From positions 62,001-126,000 of the forward strand of contig BAABNI010000002.1 of assembly GCA_040365065.1 (NCBI GenBank): 64,000 nt of DNA, read 5' to 3'. Numbering within the stretch: the first letter of the stretch is position 1; each line of letters opens with the position of its first letter. The notes beneath the pieces are model-generated. The model saw nothing but the letters and a program-made list of their open reading frames with translations, was not told where the DNA came from and did not search any database. Of the stretch, positions 29,597 to 37,196 are shown piece by piece. The position numbers and the translations under genes were made by a program. This DNA is from Pelagadaptatus aseana. Its GTDB lineage: Bacteria; Pseudomonadota; Gammaproteobacteria; Pseudomonadales; Cellvibrionaceae.

Positions 29597-30664
29597 TTAC
29601 AGTCCCCCCTGACGAATCCAGGCCCTGACTTTCTGACCTTCAGACAGAGAGCCAACCCCTGCCACAACCACTTTGCTGCCTGCAGCCAAACCTGAGGTAA
29701 CAACGTTGTCAGGGCTGATGACCACTCTGGCTTTAGTCAGGGTCATGGTCTCGGTATCCACAATCCAGACACTGGCGTTATCACCTTCTCGTTCAAATAA
29801 GGCCTTGGCGGGTAACGCCCAAACATTTTCTTCCAGCTTGGGGTGACTCATCCGTACCTGTGTCGACATACCCGGTCTGGCTGAAAAGTTTTCCGGTCGC
29901 GGCATCGACAGCGTCACCGGGTAACTGTTGGTCTCGGTATCGGGTTGCAGGCTGACCTCATCCAGAGACGCAGGCAACGCCTCTGCGGAAAGCATGTTGA
30001 AAGAAACCGAAAAGGTCGGCGCGACGGCATCTACCAGCAGCGGCTGATAGTGTTGCGGCAGCTGAAAGTGAACCTCCAGAGTAGAGATATCCTGAATATT
30101 CAGCACCGGCACACCGGGGGCGAGCACTTCCGATGGCTCTGCGTAGGTAAAGGCAATATCCCCGCTAAAAGGCGCAAGCAAGCGGGTAAAGGACAGTTGT
30201 TCACGGGCCTGCTCCAGACTCGCCGCAGCCGTGGAGAAACGGGTTTGTGATTGATCCAGCTGATCTTCGCTGATCAACTTGCGTTCAAACAGTTTTCTGG
30301 CGCGCTGCGCTCGCACTTCAGCCAATTGGTATTCCGCCTCACGGGCATCGACTGCCAACTTGAAGTCGGTGTTATCGAGCTCCGCCAGCAATTCACCTTC
30401 CGTCACCGCCTGTCCCATTCTGACATGCAACGCCTGCAGCTGTCCGGGCACACGGAAAGCCAACAGTGCCGATTCACCTGCGGCAACCTGCCCGGCAAAA
30501 TCCGGCAAGGTTCGCGTAGAAGAACCGCCAACTTCAATTACTTTAACCGGTGTAGCGGCACCCTTGTCGACTGGAGATGCCTGGACAACCCCCATAAAAC
30601 TCAGCAACAGCACAGACAACCAGACAGTCATACCAAGCCATATTTTTATAGTAATTTTGAGCAT
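29597..30664 (-). CDS. RND periplasmic adaptor subunit (first)
   Basis: Membrane-fusion protein of 355 aa, first gene of the efflux operon. The signal peptide (about 1-29) ends VVQAS. The lipoyl motif FRVPGQLQALHVRMGQAV, the helical hairpin AEYQLAEVRAQRARKLFE, LLAPFSGDIAFTYAEPSE and the beta-barrel are in usual order. GAGGT precedes the ATG. Two different adaptors with one pump suggest a hetero-adaptor assembly as in TriAB. It is divergent from a TetR gene 119 bases away, with a palindromic operator in between. Confidence 0.9.
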   Translation of the reverse strand: MLKITIKIWLGMTVWLSVLLLSFMGVVQASPVDKGAATPVKVIEVGGSSTRTLPDFAGQVAAGESALLAFRVPGQLQALHVRMGQAVTEGELLAELDNTDFKLAVDAREAEYQLAEVRAQRARKLFERKLISEDQLDQSQTRFSTAAASLEQAREQLSFTRLLAPFSGDIAFTYAEPSEVLAPGVPVLNIQDISTLEVHFQLPQHYQPLLVDAVAPTFSVSFNMLSAEALPASLDEVSLQPDTETNSYPVTLSMPRPENFSARPGMSTQVRMSHPKLEENVWALPAKALFEREGDNASVWIVDTETMTLTKARVVISPDNVVTSGLAAGSKVVVAGVGSLSEGQKVRAWIRQGGL

Positions 30665-30738
30665 TCAGACCTCAAATCCGTTACGTCCGATAATTAAAGT
30701 CAATTACCGGGCAAGAAAAGACACTTTACGGAAATTAA

Positions 30739-30764
30739 AACAGTGATAAAATTTTAACACTGTT
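30739..30764. promoter_or_regulatory. Palindromic TetR-type operator
   Basis: AACAGTG (30739-30745) and CACTGTT (30758-30764) form inverted arms around a central AAAATTTT, giving a nearly perfect 26-base palindrome. It lies 19 bases before the tetR start and 74 bases before the first adaptor start. That is the expected place for autoregulation and repression of the divergent RND operon. Binding by this TetR is inferred from position and symmetry. Confidence 0.75.
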
Positions 30765-30783
30765 AAATTTTAGGGCAACCTCA

Positions 30784-31431
30784 ATGTCGAGCCTTCGAAC
30801 CAACAACATGGAAAAGCGTCGCGAGCGGATCCTGTCAGAAGCGCGCGCCATTATTGCCCAGCAGGGGTTTGACGCCCTAAACATTCGGGATCTGGCAGAA
30901 TCCGCCGGGGTAACGGTTCCCACCATCTACAACCTGATTGGCAACAAAGAAGCCCTGCTCAATTGCCTGATGCTGGAGTGCCTCGACAGTTTTGCCGAGC
31001 GAATTGCTGAATACGAGGATCTCAGCATCAGGGACAATCCCCAAATCGCTACAGACACCCTTTTGAGTTTATTCAACGAGGACGAAGATTATTTCCGCAG
31101 TGCCGCACTGGCTTGTGAAAAGCTCGACGGCCAGCACGACATGCACGGCCTCACCGGCTTGTTGCGTAAACCACTGGAAAAGCTGGTACTTTCACGCCAT
31201 AAAAAGTCAATCCAGGAAGGCTTACTGCTCGGAGACATACCCGCCGACATCATGGTCAATCAAATGATTACCGTATTCCAACCCCCCTTTCGCGAGTGGG
31301 TTCACAAGGTCATTGATTTACAGGAACTGCACCGCCTTTGCTTGCTCGGCAACTATATTTCACTGGCAGCCGATGCCTGCCCCGAATTCAAAACAGAATT
31401 GTTACAACGCATTAAAGCGTTGCAAATTTAA
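30784..31431 (+). CDS. TetR/AcrR family transcriptional regulator
   Basis: A 215-aa one-component repressor. N-terminal helix-turn-helix (about 8-58): RRERILSEARAIIAQQGFD then IRDLAESAGVTVPTIYNLIG, the canonical TetR DNA-binding domain. The C-terminal helical domain would bind the inducer and dimerise; no known ligand-domain subtype was recognised. It is divergent from the RND operon with the palindrome in between, so it probably represses the pump and itself. tesB follows 25 bases downstream on the same strand and may be co-transcribed. Confidence 0.9.
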   Translation: MSSLRTNNMEKRRERILSEARAIIAQQGFDALNIRDLAESAGVTVPTIYNLIGNKEALLNCLMLECLDSFAERIAEYEDLSIRDNPQIATDTLLSLFNEDEDYFRSAALACEKLDGQHDMHGLTGLLRKPLEKLVLSRHKKSIQEGLLLGDIPADIMVNQMITVFQPPFREWVHKVIDLQELHRLCLLGNYISLAADACPEFKTELLQRIKALQI

Positions 31432-31456
31432 GCACCAGATTAAGGATTCTCAATCC

Positions 31457-32320
31457 ATGAAACTTGCAACTGAAAAACTCTACGCGTCACTCAAGCCCGA
31501 ACAACTGGATCCCTACCTGTTCCGCAGCCCGGCAGCTGACTCCCCGCTGCCCAATCTGTTTGGCGGTCAGGTTATGGCGCAATCTCTAAATGCCGCCATC
31601 CAGACGGTTCCGGAAGACAGGATGATGCACTCGATGCACGCGTATTTTCTGCGCCCCGGAAAACCCAACACCCCCATAATTTTTGATGTGGACCCGATCC
31701 GCGACGGTGGCAGTTTTACCACCCGCCGAGTTGTGGCAAAACAAAATGGCAAGGCCATTTTCAATACCAGTATTTCTTTTATGGCTGAAGAAGAAGGCTT
31801 CGAGCACCAAATGGATATGCCCGACGTCCCTGCACCCGATTCTCTGCCCACCGATGAGGAAAGAAAAGCAGCCTTTCAAAAAGCCAACCCGGATTTCAAA
31901 GGTCTGCCCAACGTGGATAAATTCAATGTCTTTGAGATACGCACCAATGGCAAACTGCTGATGGAAGCGGCCGGAGAGAAGCGCGATCCTCAGTTAGGTT
32001 TCTGGTTCAAAACTGTCGAGCCACTGGCCAACGATCCCATCATCCACCAGACCCTGTTGGCTTACGCCTCAGACTTTCGCCTGATGGGTACCTCCCTGCT
32101 GCCCCACGGTGTCAATTTCTATACCACCAACATGCAGGCCGCCAGTCTCGATCACGCCCTCTGGATTCATCGTGACTTTAAAGCGGACGAATGGATTTAC
32201 TACGACATATCCGGCCCCAACGCCCAAGGCGGGCGCGGCCTCAATTTTGGTCGTTTTTTCTCCCATGACGGCACCCTGATCGCCTCAACTGCACAGGAAG
32301 GGTTAATTCGCCTGCGCTAA
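31457..32320 (+). CDS. tesB: Acyl-CoA thioesterase II
   Basis: Cytoplasmic double-hotdog thioesterase hydrolysing medium- and long-chain acyl-CoA. The start at 31457 (MKLATEKLY) is preceded by AAGGA; a longer open frame overlapping the TetR gene is rejected. Family motifs: NLFGGQVMAQSLNAA near residue 30, HSMHAYFLRPG, the GGSFTTRRVVA segment, and a C-terminal DHALWIHRDFKADEW holding the active-site Asp. The length of 287 aa matches TesB. Its stop shares CTAA with the fghA stop on the other strand. Confidence 0.95.
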   Translation: MKLATEKLYASLKPEQLDPYLFRSPAADSPLPNLFGGQVMAQSLNAAIQTVPEDRMMHSMHAYFLRPGKPNTPIIFDVDPIRDGGSFTTRRVVAKQNGKAIFNTSISFMAEEEGFEHQMDMPDVPAPDSLPTDEERKAAFQKANPDFKGLPNVDKFNVFEIRTNGKLLMEAAGEKRDPQLGFWFKTVEPLANDPIIHQTLLAYASDFRLMGTSLLPHGVNFYTTNMQAASLDHALWIHRDFKADEWIYYDISGPNAQGGRGLNFGRFFSHDGTLIASTAQEGLIRLR

Positions 32321-33174
32321 CCGGCGTTCAGGTAACTGGCGTGAAAGCGAATGTGGTCTTCAATAAACGACGCAATAAAAAAGTAACTGTGATCGTAACC
32401 CGGCTGCATTCGCACCTGCATGTCGTAACCCGTCGCTTGACCAGCTTGCACCAACAACTCGGTTTTTAACTGCTCGGTTAAAAAGTTATCGGCATCGCCC
32501 TGATCCACCAGCAAAGGCAATGTCTTCTCAGCACGGGCCAGTAATTCACAGGCGTCATAGGCTTTCCAACGCTCGCGATCGGCACCGAGATAATTACCCA
32601 GCGCCTTCTCACCCCACGGACACTGCAATGGTGAGCAGATGGGTGAAAAAGCCGACACCGATTGATAAGCCTGAGGATTTTTCAGGGCAATGGTAAGTGC
32701 ACCGTGACCACCCATCGAATGCCCCATGATGCTGGCTTGCGCCGGATTAATGGGCAAGCTGCCGAGCAGGCCAGGCAATTCCTCAACCACATAGGAATAC
32801 ATTTGGTAATGATGTTGCCAGGGCGCTTCGGTGGCATCCACATAGAATCCGGCGCCTAGGCCAAAATCGTACGCCCCTTCCGGGTCATCCGGAACTGCCT
32901 CGCCTCTGGGGCTGGTATCGGGTGCCACTATCGCTACACCGGCAGCCTCGGCAAACTGTTGGGCACCGGCTTTGGTCACAAAGTTTTCATCGGTGCAGGT
33001 GAGCCCGGACAACCAGTAGATCACCGGCACCTTTGCAGATGCCGAGCGCGATGGCAGAAAAACCGAAAAATGCATGTCGCAATCAAGCACCACTGAGCGG
33101 TGCCTGAAGCGCAATTGTTGCCCACCAAAACAGCGGTGCGCATCGATCTGCTCAAACCCTATTGATGACGACAT
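32317..33174 (-). CDS. fghA: S-formylglutathione hydrolase
   Basis: Esterase D-type alpha/beta hydrolase releasing formate and glutathione from S-formylglutathione, the second step of glutathione-dependent formaldehyde removal. Motifs: YWLSGLTCTDENF with the oxyanion site, GHSMGGHGALT with nucleophile Ser near residue 150, and late GDADNFL and YDHSYFFIASFIEDH supplying Asp and His. The length of 285 aa is typical. The ATG overlaps the adhC stop as TGATG, so the two are translationally coupled. Confidence 0.95.
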   Translation of the reverse strand: MSSSIGFEQIDAHRCFGGQQLRFRHRSVVLDCDMHFSVFLPSRSASAKVPVIYWLSGLTCTDENFVTKAGAQQFAEAAGVAIVAPDTSPRGEAVPDDPEGAYDFGLGAGFYVDATEAPWQHHYQMYSYVVEELPGLLGSLPINPAQASIMGHSMGGHGALTIALKNPQAYQSVSAFSPICSPLQCPWGEKALGNYLGADRERWKAYDACELLARAEKTLPLLVDQGDADNFLTEQLKTELLVQAGQATGYDMQVRMQPGYDHSYFFIASFIEDHIRFHASYLNAG

Positions 33175-34280
33175 CAGTAGAGTACCACCGAGCGAATACT
33201 GTCACCGGCGTGCATCAGATCAAACGCCTTATTGATGTCATCCAGTGGCATGGTGTGTGTGATCAAGTCATCGATATTGATTTTGCCTTCCATATACCAA
33301 TCGACAATCTTTGGCACATCGGTGCGTCCGCGCGCACCGCCAAAAGCCGTTCCTCGCCAGGAGCGACCGGTCACCAATTGAAAGGGTCTGGTGGAAATTT
33401 CCTGGCCGGCGCCGGCCACACCAATAATGCAACTCTCACCCCATCCTTTGTGACAGCATTCCAGTGCATCTCGCATTACCTTGACGTTACCAATGCATTC
33501 AAAGCTGTAATCAACACCACCGCCAGTCATATCCACAATATGACCCACCAGATTTTCTACCTCGCGGGGGTTCACAAAATCGGTCATGCCAAATTGCCGA
33601 CCCAACGCCTCTTTATCCGGATTGCTGTCCACCCCGATAATGCGAGTAGCCCCAACCATTCTGGCACCCTGAATCACATTCAGACCGATCCCTCCCAAAC
33701 CAAACACCGCCACCGTGGAACCCGGTTCTACTTTCATGGTGAAGGCAACAGCACCAATGCCGGTGGTCACGCCACAGCCGATGTAACAGATTTTATCGAA
33801 GGGTGCGTCTTCTCTTACCTTGGCCACGGCAATTTCCGGCAATACGGTGAAATTGGAAAATGTAGAGCACCCCATATAATGCAACAGGGGTTCACCATCG
33901 AGACTGAAGCGACTGGTCCCGTCGGGCATCACCCCCTGCCCCTGAGTAGTGCGAATGGATTGACACAAATTGGTCTTTGGATTGAGACAGAAATTACACT
34001 CTCGACACTCCGGGGTGTAGAGCGGGATCACATGATCACCAGGCTTAACACTCTTCACGCCCGGCCCCACGTCCACTACCACACCGGCACCCTCATGCCC
34101 CAGAATGGCCGGGAATGCCCCTTCGGGATCATCTCCGGAGAGGGTAAAGGCGTCCGTGTGACATACGCCAGTGGCCTTGATTTCGACCAATACCTCACCG
34201 GCTTTCGGACCGGCCAGGTCCACATCACATATTTCCAGTGGTTTGCCGGCACCAAAGGCCACGGCTGCACGTGTTTTCAT
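33174..34280 (-). CDS. adhC: S-(hydroxymethyl)glutathione dehydrogenase (class III ADH)
   Basis: Zinc enzyme oxidising S-hydroxymethylglutathione with NAD; it also acts as GSNO reductase in the family. The catalytic-zinc segment is GVCHTDAFTLSG and GHEGAGVV. The structural-zinc cysteines lie in CRECNFCLNPKTNLC, and the Rossmann motif is VFGLGGIGLNV. The length of 368 aa is standard. It forms a coupled pair with fghA. A Crp/Fnr-type regulator is transcribed divergently 100 bases upstream. The symbol frmA is used for the same enzyme in E. coli. Confidence 0.97.
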   Translation of the reverse strand: MKTRAAVAFGAGKPLEICDVDLAGPKAGEVLVEIKATGVCHTDAFTLSGDDPEGAFPAILGHEGAGVVVDVGPGVKSVKPGDHVIPLYTPECRECNFCLNPKTNLCQSIRTTQGQGVMPDGTSRFSLDGEPLLHYMGCSTFSNFTVLPEIAVAKVREDAPFDKICYIGCGVTTGIGAVAFTMKVEPGSTVAVFGLGGIGLNVIQGARMVGATRIIGVDSNPDKEALGRQFGMTDFVNPREVENLVGHIVDMTGGGVDYSFECIGNVKVMRDALECCHKGWGESCIIGVAGAGQEISTRPFQLVTGRSWRGTAFGGARGRTDVPKIVDWYMEGKINIDDLITHTMPLDDINKAFDLMHAGDSIRSVVLY

Positions 34281-34380
34281 TTCAATACCCCATTGCTGTT
34301 TGCAAGTCTTTGGAGCACCAGTATAGTCGCCGTAGCAGCAGTCGGACTAGATTCAATCATACAGACGTCGATTTATTACG

Positions 34381-34995
34381 ATGACCACAAACACACACTC
34401 AGACACTCATATGGAGCAGATGCGCCAGGCTTTCGATCGGCAGGTGGGCATGCCCGATGACGAGTGGCTGCAACTTGAACCACTGGTAAACGTTCGCGAA
34501 GTACCCGCCAAGTACACACTTCAGAAAATTGGCTCGGTGGCGACCCACCATTATTTTGTGGTCAAGGGACTGGTTCGGTTTTATTACATCACTCCTGAAG
34601 GCAAGGAACTCAACAAGGGATTTTACGGTGAGGACTACATTGCCGGCAGCCTCAGCGCCATGATCATGGAAGAACCCAATCGCTTTGCCATTGAAACGCT
34701 GGAGCCGAGCATTGTCATCGACCTGCCACTGAAACAAATTCACGCAGTATCCGGCCCGGGTACCGCCTGGGAAAGGCTGGTCAATCACTGCTGCCAGTTG
34801 ATGCTGGTTCGCAATGAACGACGCGAAGCCGAATTATTAACCCTCACCGCCAAACAGCGCTTCCTGCAATTTGTGCGCAATTTTCCGGGATACCTTGAAC
34901 GCATCCCGCAATACCATATCGCTTCCTATCTTGGCATTACACCGGTCGCCCTGTCGAAATACAAAAAACAGTGGCTGGCAGATAAAGAAAACTAG
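34381..34995 (+). CDS. Crp/Fnr family transcriptional regulator
   Basis: A 204-aa protein with an N-terminal cyclic-nucleotide-binding-like beta-roll (about 35-130, with YFVVKGLVRFYYITPEGKE) and a short C-terminal winged helix whose recognition part is ASYLGITPVALSKYKKQW. No Fnr-type Cys cluster is present, and the phosphate-binding Arg/Ser of true cAMP receptors is not evident, so the effector is unknown. It is divergent from adhC-fghA with a 100-base gap, which suggests but does not prove control of formaldehyde detoxification. ATG at 34411 is an alternative start. Confidence 0.85.
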   Translation: MTTNTHSDTHMEQMRQAFDRQVGMPDDEWLQLEPLVNVREVPAKYTLQKIGSVATHHYFVVKGLVRFYYITPEGKELNKGFYGEDYIAGSLSAMIMEEPNRFAIETLEPSIVIDLPLKQIHAVSGPGTAWERLVNHCCQLMLVRNERREAELLTLTAKQRFLQFVRNFPGYLERIPQYHIASYLGITPVALSKYKKQWLADKEN

Positions 34996-35135
34996 AAGTC
35001 TTCTGACTGGGCCAGACAGTGTCCGTCGCGATCGCGAAAATACCTGCGACTTGCTGAAAAGCTCTGGCCCATGGCATATTAAACCGGCAAGTCGGAATCA
35101 AAGACGTTGACTGCACCCTCGCCGACAGGAACTCA

Positions 35136-35984
35136 ATGGCCACTTATTTCCAGAGCAAAACTAAGTGCAACACCAGCACAACCATTGCAGGGCTCAGTAA
35201 AAAACTGGCGCTCCTGTTGTTGCTGTTTTGCAGTCACAGCTCGGCGGCAGAACTGAATGCCCATTTCCGCTCCGTACCCCCCGATATGTTCTTCAAGGGC
35301 AATCAACCCGCAGGCCCTATTAAAGAAATTGCCGAGCTGGCTCTCAGCAGGGCTGGCCACAGCATCCACTGGCAGGCCGTTCCCTGGAAGCGGACCCAGT
35401 TTATGGCCAGAGCCGGCAATACCGATTTACTGGTCCGCCATTCCATGACGCCCGAACGCGAACAGTATCTGGCCCCGATTCTTATCGGCTATGAATTACG
35501 CAACGTGCTGTTTGTCAAAGCGCCCGGGAAAACTATTCGGGTAAAGCACTTTAAAGACCTTAAGCAATACCGGATTGGTCAGCGGCGGGGGCATTTCTAC
35601 GCCAGAGATTTCAATGATGCCAACAATCTCAATCGAGAATTGGTCAATAACCACGAGCAACTGGTGCGAATGCTACAAGCCGGCCGAATTGATCTGGCCG
35701 TCATCAATGATTCCGAGCAGGGTGACCTTGAAGCCTTGCTCGCCATTGACGGCAGTGCCATCGCCGAATACAAGATATCCTATTTCAATGGCCGCTACTG
35801 CTCTATCCCTTTGAAATCTCCGGCCTATGCATTTTTTGACGACATCAATCGGGAATTTTTTGCGATGCGCGCTTCCGGCGAGATTACCGAAATCATGCAA
35901 CGCCATGGCGCCGAACCCTTTATTCAGGACTTCTCCACCCCCGAAAGCAAAGCCCAACAGGCTCTGGCTCATTCAGATACGTAG
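35136..35984 (+). CDS. Periplasmic solute-binding protein (SBP_bac_3-like), orphan
   Basis: A 282-aa exported protein. The signal segment (about 23-38, KLALLLLLFCSHSSAAEL) follows a long n-region. The mature part resembles amino-acid-type binding proteins: GPIKEIAELALSRAG, then a DLLVRHSMTPEREQYL segment, and HFKDLKQYRIGQRRGHFYARDF. AGGAA stands four bases before the ATG. No transporter genes flank it. Such orphan proteins often act as sensors or non-transport accessory proteins; the ligand is unknown. Its 3' end overlaps the convergent Cys-rich gene by 16 bases. Confidence 0.75.
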   Translation: MATYFQSKTKCNTSTTIAGLSKKLALLLLLFCSHSSAAELNAHFRSVPPDMFFKGNQPAGPIKEIAELALSRAGHSIHWQAVPWKRTQFMARAGNTDLLVRHSMTPEREQYLAPILIGYELRNVLFVKAPGKTIRVKHFKDLKQYRIGQRRGHFYARDFNDANNLNRELVNNHEQLVRMLQAGRIDLAVINDSEQGDLEALLAIDGSAIAEYKISYFNGRYCSIPLKSPAYAFFDDINREFFAMRASGEITEIMQRHGAEPFIQDFSTPESKAQQALAHSDT

Positions 35985-36508
35985 CGCAACCGGTAATTGA
36001 ACTGCGGGCCGACACTTCTTTTTGAGAACCGGGCTTTACAGGTTTCATAACCCTCACAAAACACATTGGCCTTGGTACCGCCGCTGAATGTGATATCCAC
36101 TTCGACGGCAGCGGGGCAATTATTGGTCACAAGGAACTCCCAGTATCCTTGCCCCTGCCATCCCACTGACGCACAGACATCCACCGGTGGCAATACATAG
36201 GTCTTCGGATTTTCACGGGCCTGCTCGCGCAACTGCTGCTCATTGTCACGCTGCAGTTGCTGCTCCAGCGCCTGCTGATGTCTTCGTTTGCAGGCAACCG
36301 CCTGCTCAAAACAAACCGTCGATTTACAATAGTTGTCCCTGCCGCACTGACGATTACAGACCTGCTGCTGCGCGTAACAGGCATCCTGCTGAACCGAACT
36401 ATTGCCAAAGGTCTGATAGTCCGGTGACTGCGCTATCGCGGTGTGTGCATGCAAAACCATCGACACCAGAATCAACACCCTCATAAAACCATCGGCAAAT
36501 CGCGCCAT
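35969..36508 (-). CDS. Exported Cys-rich hypothetical protein
   Basis: About 179 aa from the ATG at 36508. The signal peptide (about 1-24) ends HTAIAQS. It is followed by a Cys-dense segment CYAQQQVCNRQCGRDNYC then CFEQAVAC, a charged Gln/Arg-rich helix (RHQQALEQQLQRDNEQQL), and a small C-terminal beta-rich part with NNCPAAVEVDITFSGG. The paired cysteines suggest disulfide bonding in the periplasm. No family was recognised. A longer start at 36547 would hide the signal peptide. The stop overlaps the convergent binding-protein gene by 16 bases. Confidence 0.65.
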   Translation of the reverse strand: MARFADGFMRVLILVSMVLHAHTAIAQSPDYQTFGNSSVQQDACYAQQQVCNRQCGRDNYCKSTVCFEQAVACKRRHQQALEQQLQRDNEQQLREQARENPKTYVLPPVDVCASVGWQGQGYWEFLVTNNCPAAVEVDITFSGGTKANVFCEGYETCKARFSKRSVGPQFNYRLRYVSE

Positions 36509-36674
36509 AAAACAGCCTCTATTGTCATGATCCAGCAGTGCTCCCACCGCCGTAAAAATTATACTTGAGCGATACGCTCAAATTTATACTTCTTTACCAG
36601 GGCCAGCTTGTCGATGCCTCTGGTGGTACTTAGTATTGGATATCGTTTGAACAATAATAAGCAGGCACAGGGCT

Positions 36675-37196
36675 ATGATTTCATTTCAACTCAATGGGCA
36701 ACCCGTCACCACGGATGCTGCACCCGATACCCCTCTATTGTGGGTGATTCGAGATTTGTTTCAACTCAAGGGATCAAAATTCGGTTGCGGCATGGGACTC
36801 TGTGGCGCCTGCACCATGCACCTTGATGGTGAAGCCGTGCGCACCTGCGTTCTGCCGATAGCCGCCATTGCCGGCAAACAGATTACAACCATTGAAGGAT
36901 TGAGCCCGGAGGGCAGCCTTCACAAGGTTCAACAAGCCTGGATCGATCACAGCGTGGCCCAGTGCGGTTATTGCCAGAGCGGTCAGATCATGAGTGCTGC
37001 CGCGCTGTTGGCCAACAACAGCAATCCCAGTGACAGTGAGATTGATCAAGCCATGCAGGGTAATATCTGTCGGTGCGGTACCTACCCGCGCATCAAGCAG
37101 GCCATCAAAGACGCAGCCAGCGAACTGAACAGCAGTGTTTCCTATTACGAGCCCGACAATACTCCGCTGCGTCATTCTCAGGAGGCCATCTCATGA
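36675..37196 (+). CDS. Molybdenum hydroxylase small (2x 2Fe-2S) subunit, IorA-like
   Basis: Electron-transfer subunit of a xanthine-oxidase-family enzyme, 173 aa. The plant-type ferredoxin domain has GCGMGLCGACTMHLDG. The C-terminal helical [2Fe-2S] domain has CGYCQSGQIM and GNICRCGTYPRI. It closely resembles isoquinoline 1-oxidoreductase alpha and related aldehyde dehydrogenase small subunits. Its stop overlaps the large-subunit start by four bases (ATGA), so the two are co-translated. There is no separate FAD subunit, matching the IorAB architecture. Confidence 0.92.
   Translation: MISFQLNGQPVTTDAAPDTPLLWVIRDLFQLKGSKFGCGMGLCGACTMHLDGEAVRTCVLPIAAIAGKQITTIEGLSPEGSLHKVQQAWIDHSVAQCGYCQSGQIMSAAALLANNSNPSDSEIDQAMQGNICRCGTYPRIKQAIKDAASELNSSVSYYEPDNTPLRHSQEAIS

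Noticed and set aside
33162..34460. 432-aa open frame on the plus strand
   Set aside because: It is antisense to adhC and runs over the divergent promoter; the real genes are clear enzymes or regulators.
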